Source of the DNA: Actinomadura sp. NBRC 104425 | GTDB taxonomy: Bacteria; Actinomycetota; Actinomycetes; Streptosporangiales; Streptosporangiaceae | Assembly (NCBI RefSeq): GCF_030269545.1 | Contig: NZ_BSTN01000002.1 | Coordinates: forward strand, 186,001-250,000 | DNA: 64,000 nucleotides | Direction: 5' to 3' | In this document: piece after piece, positions 17,502 through 25,117 of the stretch | Layout: each line of letters starts with the position of its first letter | Numbering within the stretch: the first letter of the stretch is position 1 | Translations under genes and position numbers: made by a program | Notes under the pieces: model-generated | Databases searched by the model: none | Seen by the model: only the letters and a program-made list of their open reading frames with translations | Told to the model about the DNA's origin: nothing

Positions 17502-17956
17502 GCCATCGGGTGCTGGTGCTGAACGGGCCGAACCTCGGGCGGCTGGGCACGCGGGAGCCGGACGTGTACGGGTCGGCCACGTTCGACGACCTGGCGGCGC
17601 TGTGCCGGGAGACGGGGCGGCGCCTGAACCTGCACGTCGAGGTGCGGCAGACCGATGACGAGGCGGAGCTGATCCGCTGGGTGCACGAGGCGGCCGACGA
17701 GCGGCTGCCGGTGGTGCTCAACCCGGCGGCGTTCACGCACTACTCCTACGGGCTGCGGGACGCGCTGGCGCAGCGCACCGCGCCGCTCATCGAGGTGCAC
17801 ATCTCCAACCCCGCGGCCCGCGAGGAGTTCCGCCACACCTCGGTGGTGGCGGGCGTGGCGACGGGCACGATCGCCGGGTTCGGGATGCTGTCGTACGTGC
17901 TGGCGCTGCAGGCCGTGGCCGAGCTGATCGCCCAGGACGCGGCCGCCTCCTCCTGA
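17498..17956 (+). CDS. aroQ: Type II 3-dehydroquinate dehydratase
   Basis: Dodecameric type II dehydroquinase of 152 residues that trans-dehydrates 3-dehydroquinate to 3-dehydroshikimate. [12 protein letters not shown] at 9-20 and catalytic Tyr24 form the lid and active site; N-P-A-A-F-T-H-Y-S lies at 75-83 and the base His101 in E-V-H-I-S-N. ATG 17498 overlaps aroB. Last gene of the aro operon, ending convergently with the TetR gene across a 69-bp spacer that has no clear terminator. Confidence 0.97.
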   Translation: MSHRVLVLNGPNLGRLGTREPDVYGSATFDDLAALCRETGRRLNLHVEVRQTDDEAELIRWVHEAADERLPVVLNPAAFTHYSYGLRDALAQRTAPLIEVHISNPAAREEFRHTSVVAGVATGTIAGFGMLSYVLALQAVAELIAQDAAASS

Positions 17957-18025
17957 CGCGCGCCGCCGTGACGACGCCGTCCGCGCCGCGGCCGACGTCG
18001 CCCTCTGCGCCGCCGTCCGCGCCGT

Positions 18026-18601
18026 TCACGCGGCGGCGGAGGCGGTGTGGGTCAGCTCCTTCAGCTCGGCGATCACGTCGTCCAGGGGGCTCAGGTCGCG
18101 CTTGGCGCGGCACATGATGGTGGCGCCCTCCACGGCGGCCACGATGAGGCGGGCCAGCCGGCCGGCGCGCTCTTCGGGCACGCCGGCGTTGGCCAGGCCC
18201 GTGGCCAGGGTGTCCTGCCAGCGGTCGAACACGGCGGCGGCGGCCGCGGCCAGCTGCGGGGCGTCCTCGTGCGACTCCACGGTGACCGCCACCACCGGGC
18301 AGCCCGCCCGGAAGTCGCTCTTGACCAGGACGCGCCGCCACCACGCGACGAACGCGTCCACGGCCGACGCCGGGTCGCCGCCCTCGACGGCCGCCTGGAT
18401 GCCCGAGTTGAGGAACTCCCCGGCGTAGCGGACCGCCTCCTCGGCCAGCTGCGCCTTGCCGCCGGGGAAGTGGTGGTAGATCGACCCGCGCGGCGCGCCG
18501 CTGTGCCTGATGACCTCGCGGAACCCCGTGCCGCTGTAGCCGCGCTCGCGGAAGAGGTAGGCCGCGCTGCGCACCATGCGTTCCCGGCTGTCCCTGCCCA
18601 T
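18026..18601 (-). CDS. TetR/AcrR-family repressor
   Basis: 191-residue one-component repressor. The N-terminal helix-turn-helix (about 5-52) shows A-A-Y-L-F-R-E-R-G-Y-S-G-T-G-F-R-E-V, then G-A-P-R-G-S-I-Y-H-H-F-P-G-G-K. The C-terminal domain is of the TetR_C YxaF/LmrA-like kind with G-C-P-V-V-A-V-T near 95 and V-E-G-A-T-I-M-C near 158. Start ATG 18601 gives M-G-R-D-S; longer in-frame starts up to 18685 would run through the operators and are rejected. It is divergent from an LLM oxidoreductase, with three matching palindromes between, so autorepression and control of that gene are likely. The ligand is unknown. Confidence 0.9.
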   Translation of the reverse strand: MGRDSRERMVRSAAYLFRERGYSGTGFREVIRHSGAPRGSIYHHFPGGKAQLAEEAVRYAGEFLNSGIQAAVEGGDPASAVDAFVAWWRRVLVKSDFRAGCPVVAVTVESHEDAPQLAAAAAAVFDRWQDTLATGLANAGVPEERAGRLARLIVAAVEGATIMCRAKRDLSPLDDVIAELKELTHTASAAA

Positions 18602-18610
18602 GGCTCCGAT

Positions 18611-18686
18611 TATGACATTCATCATAAGCTTCGCGGGTTGACCATGACGCACGTCATAGGAAGCTTTGGGTATGTCGGACGTCATA
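18611..18686. promoter_or_regulatory. Three TetR-type operator palindromes
   Basis: Three 16-bp sites share the pattern TATGACNNNNGTCATA: 18611-18626 (TATGACATTCATCATA), 18643-18658 (CATGACGCACGTCATA) and 18671-18686 (TATGTCGGACGTCATA). Centres are 32 and 28 bp apart, close to three helical turns, so dimers would sit on similar faces. Read on the minus strand, site 1 contains TATGAT, a good -10 for the repressor gene, which fits autorepression. Confidence 0.75.
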
Positions 18687-18819
18687 CCTAGTGGCTGAGG
18701 CCCAGGTCGACGCGGCCCTGCGCGGTCCGGCCCCGTAATAGGGGCGGCTCGGCCGCGAGCGGCGCGGCCGCGTGCGTTACCGTCAACAGAATCCAGTTCG
18801 GTTCGTGGAGGGGATGCCG

Positions 18820-19869
18820 ATGCGCATCGGGATGGCGCTCAACTACGCGGGCGGCTTCAAGGAGACCGTGGAGGAACTGGCCGACTACGAGAAGGCCGGG
18901 CTCGACATCGTGTTCGTCGCCGAGGCCTACAGCTTCGACGCGGTGAGCCAGCTCGGCTACATCGCCGCCAAGACCGAGCGGCTGCAGATCGCCTCGGGCA
19001 TCCTGCCGATCTACTCGCGCACGCCCACGCTGCTGGCGATGACCGCCGCCGGCCTGGACTACGTGTCGCAGGGGCGCTTCACGCTGGGCATCGGCGCGTC
19101 CGGCCCGCAGGTCATCGAGGGCTTCCACGGCGTGCCGTACACCGCCCCGCTCGGCCGCACCCGCGAGGTCATCGAGATCTGCCGCAAGGTCTGGCGGCGC
19201 GAGCGGCTCGAGCACAGCGGCAAGTACTACTCCATGCCGCTTCCGCAGGGGCAGGGCACCGGCCTCGGCAAGCCCCTGAAGATCATCAACCGTCCGGTGC
19301 GGGCCGACATCCCGGTGCTGGTCGCCGCGATCGGCCCCAAGAACGTCGAGCTCACCGCCGAGATCGCCAACGGCTGGGAGCCGATCTTCTACGTCCCGGA
19401 GAAGGCCGCCGAGGTGTGGGGCGCGTCGCTGGCGGCCGGCAGGGCCCGGCGCGACCCGGCGCTCGGCGAGCTGGACGTGGTCGGCCAGGCGCCGCTGGCC
19501 ATCGGCGACGACGTGGACGGCTACCTGGAGTTCGGCCGCCCCATGGCCGCCCTCTACATCGGCGGCATGGGCGCCAAGGGCAAGAACTTCTACAACGACC
19601 TGTGCCGCCGCTACGGCTGGGAGAAGGAGGCCGAGGAGATCCAGGACCTCTACCTGGACGGCAAGAAGGACGAGGCCGCCGCCAAGGTCCCGCACGAGCT
19701 GCTGCAGAAGATGTCGCTGATCGGGTCCGAGGGGCACGTGCGCGAGCGGCTCGCGGCGATGAAGGAGTCCGGCGTCACCACGCTGAACGTCACCCCGATC
19801 GCGGGCGACCACAAGGGCCGCCTCGCGCTCATCGAGAAGATCAAGGAGATGGCCGCCGACCTGGACTGA
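18820..19869 (+). CDS. LLM-class F420-dependent oxidoreductase
   Basis: 349-residue luciferase-like (alpha/beta)8 barrel protein of the F420-dependent type. It begins M-R-I-G-M-A-L-N-Y-A-G-G and has F-V-A-E-A-Y-S, the S-G-I-L-P-I-Y-S-R-T-P segment near 66 and L-G-I-G-A-S-G-P-Q-V-I-E-G near 89. The family uses coenzyme F420 as hydride carrier on varied substrates; the substrate is not predictable here. RBS GGAGGGG ends 6 nt before ATG 18820; an in-frame ATG at 18814 is too close to it. Transcribed away from a TetR gene with operators between, hence probably inducible. Confidence 0.9.
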   Translation: MRIGMALNYAGGFKETVEELADYEKAGLDIVFVAEAYSFDAVSQLGYIAAKTERLQIASGILPIYSRTPTLLAMTAAGLDYVSQGRFTLGIGASGPQVIEGFHGVPYTAPLGRTREVIEICRKVWRRERLEHSGKYYSMPLPQGQGTGLGKPLKIINRPVRADIPVLVAAIGPKNVELTAEIANGWEPIFYVPEKAAEVWGASLAAGRARRDPALGELDVVGQAPLAIGDDVDGYLEFGRPMAALYIGGMGAKGKNFYNDLCRRYGWEKEAEEIQDLYLDGKKDEAAAKVPHELLQKMSLIGSEGHVRERLAAMKESGVTTLNVTPIAGDHKGRLALIEKIKEMAADLD

Positions 19870-19890
19870 GCCGGCACCGGCCGACGCCCC

Positions 19891-19917
19891 GCGACGCCCC
19901 GCGCCGCGGGGCGTCGC
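19891..19917 (+). terminator. GC-rich terminator hairpin after the LLM gene
   Basis: A perfect 12-bp stem, GCGACGCCCCGC (19891-19902) with its complement at 19906-19917, closed by a 3-nt loop, 22 nt after the stop codon. No U-tract. Confidence 0.7.
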
Positions 19918-19964
19918 ACGTCGGGCGGAATGTCCGGCATGCCGGGCCCCGCCCGGCAGTGGAC

Positions 19965-19970
19965 TACAGT
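19965..19970 (+). promoter_or_regulatory. -10 element for the M24 peptidase gene
   Basis: TACAGT ends 8 nt before ATG 19979 and no RBS is present, consistent with a leaderless transcript. No clear -35. Confidence 0.45.
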
Positions 19971-19978
19971 CCTGGCCT

Positions 19979-21061
19979 ATGGAGGAACTCCGCCGCGCAC
20001 GGCGCGAGCGGCTGGCCGCCTGGACGGCCGCCCACGACCTCGACGCCCTGCTGGTCACCCGGCTCGTCAACGTCCGCTACCTGACCGGGCTGGACAGCTC
20101 GAACGCCGCCCTGCTCGTCCCCGCCGACGGGCCCCCGGTGCTGGCCACCGACGGACGCTACGCCGGCACCGCCGCCCGCGTCTGCCCCGAGCTGGAGGCC
20201 GTCATCGACCGGCACACCGCCGAAAAGCTGCTGGAGCGGGCGGCCGGGGCCGGGGCGCGGCGGCTCGGCTTCGAACCCCACGCGGTCACCGTCGAGCGGC
20301 ACACCGAGCTCACCCGCGCCGCCCCCGACGGGATGCAGCTGCGGCCCGCCGGACGCCCCGTCGAGGAGCTGCGCGCCGTCAAGGACGACGCCGAACTGGC
20401 GCTGCTGGCCGAGGCATGCGCGATCACCGACCGGGCGTTCGACGCCGTCCTGCCCATGCTCCGGCCCGGCGTGACCGAACGGGAGATCGCCATCGCGCTG
20501 GAGCGGCGCATGGTCGACCTGGGCGCCGAGCAGCCCGCGTTCGACTCGATCGTGGCCTGCGGCCCCAACGGCGCGATCCCGCACCACCGGCCCGGCGACC
20601 GGCCGCTGGCCCGCGGCGACCTGGTCACCATGGACTTCGGCGCCCGGCACGGCGGCTACCACGCCGACATGACCCGCACCGTCGCGATCGGCGCCGCCGC
20701 AGACTGGCAGCGCGACCTGTACGACCTGGTGCGCCGCGCCCAGCAGGCCGCGGTGGACGCAGCCCGCGTCGGCGCCGAGACCCGGGACGTGGACGCCGCC
20801 GCCCGCGACCTCATCGCGGCCGCCGGGCACGGCGGCGACTTCACCCACGGCGTCGGACACGGCGTCGGTCTGGAGATCCACGAGGCTCCGCTCCTGGGCT
20901 ACGACAGGACCGGTAAGCTGGTGGACCGGGTTCCGATCACCGCCGAGCCGGGGGTCTACCTCGCCGGGCGCGGCGGAGTCCGCATCGAGGACACCCTGGT
21001 GGCCCGCACGGGCGGTCCGGAGCTTCTCACCACGACCACCAAGGACCTGCTCGTCCTGTGA
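19979..21061 (+). CDS. M24 metallopeptidase, Xaa-Pro aminopeptidase/dipeptidase type
   Basis: 360-residue cytoplasmic proline peptidase with an N-terminal creatinase-like domain (1-125) and a pita-bread catalytic domain. All five dinuclear metal ligands are visible: Asp219 (M-D-F-G-A), Asp230 (H-A-D-M-T-R-T), His294 (G-V-G-H-G-V-G-L), Glu323 (T-A-E-P-G-V-Y) and Glu337 (R-I-E-D-T). In actinomycetes and firmicutes this gene commonly precedes efp, as it does here. EF-P relieves ribosomes stalled on polyproline, so a proline peptidase next to it is a recurrent linkage of unknown significance. Confidence 0.93.
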   Translation: MEELRRARRERLAAWTAAHDLDALLVTRLVNVRYLTGLDSSNAALLVPADGPPVLATDGRYAGTAARVCPELEAVIDRHTAEKLLERAAGAGARRLGFEPHAVTVERHTELTRAAPDGMQLRPAGRPVEELRAVKDDAELALLAEACAITDRAFDAVLPMLRPGVTEREIAIALERRMVDLGAEQPAFDSIVACGPNGAIPHHRPGDRPLARGDLVTMDFGARHGGYHADMTRTVAIGAAADWQRDLYDLVRRAQQAAVDAARVGAETRDVDAAARDLIAAAGHGGDFTHGVGHGVGLEIHEAPLLGYDRTGKLVDRVPITAEPGVYLAGRGGVRIEDTLVARTGGPELLTTTTKDLLVL

Positions 21062-21178
21062 CGGGGCGGGCGAGTCCGACCCATTTGACCACCGGGGGAG
21101 CGGGGGACGTCCCCGCACCCTCCCAACGACCACGAACCGAGGCGGGGACGGCCCCGTCAGGGGGCAGGAGAGGACGCT

Positions 21179-21736
21179 GTGGCGACGACGAACGACCTCA
21201 AGAACGGCATGACGCTGAGGCTGGACGGCGAGCTGTGGACGGTCCTGGAGTTCCAGCACGTCAAGCCGGGCAAGGGCGGCGCGTTCGTGCGCACCAAGCT
21301 CAAGCACGTGCTGTCGGGCAAGGTGGTCGACAAGACCTTCAACGCCGGCACCAAGGTCGAGGTGGCCAGCGTCGACAAGCGGGAGATGCAGTACCTCTAC
21401 CGCGAGGGCGAGGACTTCGTCTTCATGGACACCCAGACCTACGATCAGCCGCACATCCCCGCCGCGGTGGTCGGCCAGGCCGCCGACTACCTGCTGCCCG
21501 AGCAGATGGCCACCATCGCCTTCCACGGCGAGGACCCGCTGTACGTCGAGCTGCCCGCGGCCGTGGTGCTGGAGGTCACCGAGACCGAGCCGGGCCTGCA
21601 GGGCGACCGCTCCACCGGCGGCACCAAGCCCGCCACCCTGGAGACCGGCGCGCAGATCCAGGTGCCGCTGTTCATCACCACCGGCGAGAAGGTCAAGGTC
21701 GACACCCGCTCGGGCGAGTACCTCGGCCGCGCCTGA
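21179..21736 (+). CDS. efp: Translation elongation factor P
   Basis: Three-OB-domain factor of 185 residues that enters the ribosomal E site and speeds peptide-bond formation at proline runs. The tip loop reads [10 protein letters not shown] with the active lysine at 32. Streptomyces EF-P has P-G-K-G-P in this loop, so the second proline is replaced by glycine. The C-terminal signature [16 protein letters not shown] is intact. Start GTG 21179, RBS AGGAGAGG. I see no epmA, epmB or rhamnosyltransferase gene nearby, so any modification enzyme must be elsewhere or absent. Confidence 0.97.
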   Translation: MATTNDLKNGMTLRLDGELWTVLEFQHVKPGKGGAFVRTKLKHVLSGKVVDKTFNAGTKVEVASVDKREMQYLYREGEDFVFMDTQTYDQPHIPAAVVGQAADYLLPEQMATIAFHGEDPLYVELPAAVVLEVTETEPGLQGDRSTGGTKPATLETGAQIQVPLFITTGEKVKVDTRSGEYLGRA

Positions 21737-21854
21737 TGGCGGCCGCGAGCACACCGACGACGGCCGGACGAAGGAGCGCGGAGAGCGTGCGACCGCAACG
21801 ACGAGCAGAGCCGTCGCGCGAGGACGGCTGCGCGCCGCCGAGCGGAGCGCGGCG

Positions 21855-22271
21855 GTGAGCGCGCGGACCAAGGCGCGCAAGCTGGCGCTGGACATCCTGT
21901 TCGCCGCCGAGCTGCGCGAGGAGCTGCCGACCGACGTGCTGCACGCGCGCGGGCGGCCCAACCAGGACGAGCTGTCGGCGTACGGGCACGCGGTGCGGCT
22001 GATCGAGGGCGTGCAGGAGCACCGCGAGCGCATCGACGAGCTGCTGTCGTCCTACGCCACCGGCTGGACGCTGGACCGCATGCCCGCCGTCGACCGCAAC
22101 ATCCTGCGGATGGGCGCCTTCGAGCTGCTGTGGGTGGACGACGTGCCCGACGGCGTGGCGGTCAGCGAGGCGGTCGCGCTGGCCACCGAGCTGTCCACCG
22201 AGGAGTCCCCGCGCTTCGTCAACGGGCTGCTGTCGCGGCTGCAGCGGCTCAAGCCGTCGCTCGCGCTGTAG
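21855..22271 (+). CDS. nusB: Transcription antitermination factor NusB
   Basis: 138-residue helical NusB, which binds boxA RNA with NusE (S10) for rRNA antitermination. K-A-R-K-L-A-L-D-I-L-F-A-A-E is the N-terminal RNA-binding helix; I-L-R-M-G-A-F-E-L-L and D-G-V-A-V-S-E-A-V-A-L-A near 92-110 and F-V-N-G-L-L complete the family pattern. Start GTG 21855. It follows efp by 118 bp, the usual efp-nusB order. Confidence 0.95.
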   Translation: MSARTKARKLALDILFAAELREELPTDVLHARGRPNQDELSAYGHAVRLIEGVQEHRERIDELLSSYATGWTLDRMPAVDRNILRMGAFELLWVDDVPDGVAVSEAVALATELSTEESPRFVNGLLSRLQRLKPSLAL

Positions 22272-22281
22272 GCCCGGCCGT

Positions 22282-22287
22282 TAGGGT
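22282..22287 (+). promoter_or_regulatory. -10 element for the methyltransferase-dinB unit
   Basis: TAGGGT ends 6 nt before ATG 22294 with no RBS, another leaderless arrangement. It overlaps the end of nusB closely, and no -35 is clear. Confidence 0.4.
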
Positions 22288-22293
22288 GGAGCC

Positions 22294-23052
22294 ATGATGG
22301 ACGGTCGCCAGCCGAAACGCTCGCGGGGGAGCGGCCCGCGCACCGCCGTGCTGTGGGACGCGCTGCGCGCCGTCCTCGACCGCATCGCACCCGAGTCCGG
22401 GCCGAGCGACGTGGTGGACGTCGGCGGCGGCACCGGAGGGTTCGCCGTGCCCATGGCCGAGCTGGGCCACCGGGTCACCGTCGTCGACTCCAGCCCCGAC
22501 GCGCTGGCCGCGCTGGAGCGGCGCGCCGCCGAGTCCGGCGTCACCGTGCGGGCGGTGCAGGGCGACGCGGCCGCCCTGCCCGACCTGCTCGGCACCGGCA
22601 CCGCCGACCTGGTGCTGTGCCACAACGTGCTGGAGTACGTCGACGACCCCGCGGCGGCCATGACCGCGCTGACCGCCGCCGTGCGCCCCGGCGGCTCGGT
22701 CAGCGTGCTGGTCGCCGGGCGGATCGGCGCGGCGCTGCACCGGGCCGTCCACGGGCACTTCGACGACGCCCGGCGCGCCCTGACCGACCCGGACGGCCGG
22801 TGGGGCGAGCGCGACCGCACGCCCCGCCGCTTCACCCGGCAGACCCTGACGGACCTGGTGGGCAAGGCCGGGCTGCGGGTCGGCGAGCTGCACGGCGTGC
22901 GGATCTTCGCCGACCTGGTGCCGGACGCGATGCTCGACGGCGAGCAGGACGCGGCCGCCGCGCTGATCGCCCTGGAGCAGGTCGCGGCCGTCCACCCGGT
23001 GCTGCGGGAGCTGGCCACGCAGCTGCACCTGCTGGCGTACAAGGACGCCTGA
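22294..23052 (+). CDS. Class I SAM-dependent methyltransferase
   Basis: 252-residue Rossmann methyltransferase. The SAM motif V-V-D-V-G-G-G-T-G-G-F lies at about 40-50, V-D-S-S-P-D-A-L-A-A-L is the acidic loop binding the ribose, and L-V-L-C-H-N-V-L-E-Y-V-D-D-P is motif IV. The overall pattern recalls CmoM-like tRNA or small-molecule methyltransferases, but no substrate can be assigned. It ends 8 nt before dinB, so the two are probably co-transcribed. Confidence 0.85.
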   Translation: MMDGRQPKRSRGSGPRTAVLWDALRAVLDRIAPESGPSDVVDVGGGTGGFAVPMAELGHRVTVVDSSPDALAALERRAAESGVTVRAVQGDAAALPDLLGTGTADLVLCHNVLEYVDDPAAAMTALTAAVRPGGSVSVLVAGRIGAALHRAVHGHFDDARRALTDPDGRWGERDRTPRRFTRQTLTDLVGKAGLRVGELHGVRIFADLVPDAMLDGEQDAAAALIALEQVAAVHPVLRELATQLHLLAYKDA

Positions 23053-23060
23053 GGGCGGCC

Positions 23061-24323
23061 GTGAGCCGTAAGCAGCAGCTGCACCGGCCCGGACCGCCGC
23101 CCGGCCCGCCCGCCGACGACACCGGCTGCCACATCCTGCACGTCGACATGGACGCCTTCTACGTCGGCGTGGAGCTGCTGGAACGGCCCGAGCTGCGCGG
23201 CCGCCCCGTGATCGTGGGCGGCACCGGCGCGCGCGGCGTGGTGTCCTCGGCGTCCTACGAGGCCCGCGCGTACGGCGTGCACTCGGCCATGCCGATGAGC
23301 CGGGCCCGGCGGCTGTGCCCGCAGGCCGTGGTGCTGCCGCCCCGGCACGACCGCTACGCCCGGGTGTCGGCCGCCGTCATGGAGATCTTCCGGTCGGTGA
23401 CCCCGCTGGTCGAGCCGCTGGCCCTGGACGAGGCGTTCCTGGACGTCGCCGGGGCCCGCCGCCGCCTCGGCCGCCCCGCCGAGATCGCCCGGATGATCCG
23501 GGCGCAGGTCGCCGAGCAGCAGGGCCTGACCTGCTCGGTCGGCGTGGCCGGCACCAAGTTCGTCGCCAAGCTGGCCTCCACGCGGTGCAAACCGGACGGA
23601 ATGCTGGTGGTGCCCGCCGACGGCGTCCAGGAGTTCCTGCACCCGCTGCCGGTGGCCGCCCTGTGGGGCGTCGGCGACCGCACCGAGGAGGCCCTGCGCC
23701 GCCTCGGGCTGCGCACCGTGGGGCAGCTCGCGCAGGTGCCGCGGGCTGTGCTCCAGCGCGAGCTGGGCACCGCCCTCGGCGCCCACCTGCACGAGCTGGC
23801 CTGGGGCCGCGACCCCCGGCCGGTCGTGCCGCGCAGCCCCGACAAGAGCATCGGCGCCGAGGAGACCTTCGACACCGACGTCGACGACCCCGAGACGATC
23901 CGGCGGGAGCTGCTGCGACTGGCGGAGAAGGTCGGCGCCCGGCTACGCGCCGCCGGCCACGCGGGCCGCACGGTGAGCGTCAAGTTGCGCCGGTCCGACT
24001 TCACCACGCTCACCCGGTCGCGCACGCTGCGTGAACCAACCGACGTCACCCGTATGATCTACGTCACAGCGTGCGAGTTGTACGAGGCGTCCGGACTCGA
24101 CCGGGTACGCCTGCGTCTGGTGGGCGTCCGGGTGGAGAACCTGGTCCCGTCCGACCAGGCCGTCCGCCAGCCGGCGCTGGACGAACCGGAGACGGGGTGG
24201 CGCGAGGCCGAACGCGCCGTTGACCAGGTGAGCAGGCGTTTCGGCAGCGGCGCGGTGCGCCCGGCGGCCCTGGTGCGGCGCTCCGGCGGAACCGGGGGGC
24301 CAGATGAGGGGGACGCGAGGTGA
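23061..24323 (+). CDS. dinB: DNA polymerase IV (Y-family)
   Basis: 420-residue translesion polymerase. Catalytic acidic residues are in H-V-D-M-D-A-F-Y (Asp29) and L-A-L-D-E-A-F-L-D (Asp123, Glu124). The steric-gate aromatic is in the F-Y pair, and C-S-V-G-V-A-G-T-K-F-V-A-K-L-A-S is the palm motif. The little-finger domain spans about 260-370. There is no QL-S/D-L-F beta-clamp motif that I can see at the extreme C-terminus, which ends in a glycine-rich tail; the clamp contact may be elsewhere. Start GTG 23061, 20-residue proline-rich N-terminal extension. Confidence 0.95.
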   Translation: MSRKQQLHRPGPPPGPPADDTGCHILHVDMDAFYVGVELLERPELRGRPVIVGGTGARGVVSSASYEARAYGVHSAMPMSRARRLCPQAVVLPPRHDRYARVSAAVMEIFRSVTPLVEPLALDEAFLDVAGARRRLGRPAEIARMIRAQVAEQQGLTCSVGVAGTKFVAKLASTRCKPDGMLVVPADGVQEFLHPLPVAALWGVGDRTEEALRRLGLRTVGQLAQVPRAVLQRELGTALGAHLHELAWGRDPRPVVPRSPDKSIGAEETFDTDVDDPETIRRELLRLAEKVGARLRAAGHAGRTVSVKLRRSDFTTLTRSRTLREPTDVTRMIYVTACELYEASGLDRVRLRLVGVRVENLVPSDQAVRQPALDEPETGWREAERAVDQVSRRFGSGAVRPAALVRRSGGTGGPDEGDAR

Positions 24324-24463
24324 CATCGAGGTGACCGGCATCCGCCACGCACTCGGTCGTTCGCTTTCGTCCGCCCGGCGCGACTCGTATTCTGGGCATA
24401 TCACCGTTGAGGTTTCCGTCCTGCCTCGGATACCCCGTCGCAGGGCTGTCGTTGGGAGGCGCC

Positions 24464-24859
24464 GTGCCGCTCTCTGAGCACGAGCAGCGCATGCTCGACC
24501 AAATCGAGCAGGCGCTGTACGCCGAGGATCCGAAGTTCGCGCAGGCGGTCCGCTCGACCAACCCGCAGGTCCACTACAAGCGCCGCATCGTCAAGGCCGC
24601 TCTCGGCTTCGTGGTGGGCGTCGGCGCGCTGATGGCCGGGCTGGTGATCAACAAGGGCTCGGTCACCATCGCGATCAGCGTCACCGGCTTCCTGCTGATG
24701 GTCGTCTGCTGCGTGTGGGCCCTGTCCAGCTGGAAGCGCATGACGGGCATCGGCACCGAGACGCAGCAGCGGCAGCAGCCCCGGCGCCAGGTCCGGCCCA
24801 AGGCGACCTTCATGGAGCGCATGGAGGAGCGCTGGCGGCGGCGCACCGAAGGCGAGTGA
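24464..24859 (+). CDS. DUF3040 membrane protein
   Basis: 131 residues with the DUF3040 start P-L-S-E-H-E-Q-R-M-L-D-Q-I-E-Q-A-L, two membrane helices (about 48-68 and 72-92), and a basic C-terminus ending W-R-R-R-T-E. GTG 24464 is preceded by GGGAGG. The family is restricted to actinobacteria and uncharacterised; it often lies between dinB and the mraZ region, as here. TATTCT at 24388-24393 could be its -10. Confidence 0.88.
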   Translation: MPLSEHEQRMLDQIEQALYAEDPKFAQAVRSTNPQVHYKRRIVKAALGFVVGVGALMAGLVINKGSVTIAISVTGFLLMVVCCVWALSSWKRMTGIGTETQQRQQPRRQVRPKATFMERMEERWRRRTEGE

Positions 24860-24922
24860 CCCCCGGGGGCCGGCACCGGCCCCCGCACCGTCCACCCGCC
24901 GCCTTCTGATCTCCGCGCGGCC

Positions 24923-24957
24923 CCGTGCCGCGCCCGCCCCTGGCACGGCGGCCTTTT
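24923..24957. terminator. Intrinsic terminator between convergent genes
   Basis: Stem CCGTGCC (24923-24929) with GGCACGG (24942-24948), followed by GCGGCC and five T residues at 24953-24957. It closes the DUF3040 transcript. A second hairpin at 24865-24884 (GGGGGCCGG and its complement) lies directly after the DUF3040 stop. Confidence 0.6.
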
Positions 24958-25117
24958 TCGCGCCCGCGACGCCTCAACGTCCCCGCAAGCCTCAACGCCT
25001 CCCCGGCCCCGAGCCTCCACGACCTCAACGGCCCCGCAGGCCGGGCCCCGCACGCCCCACCGCACGCCCCACCCGCGCAGGTGGGGCGCCGACGTTCACG
25101 GCGGCCGCCGGACGGCC

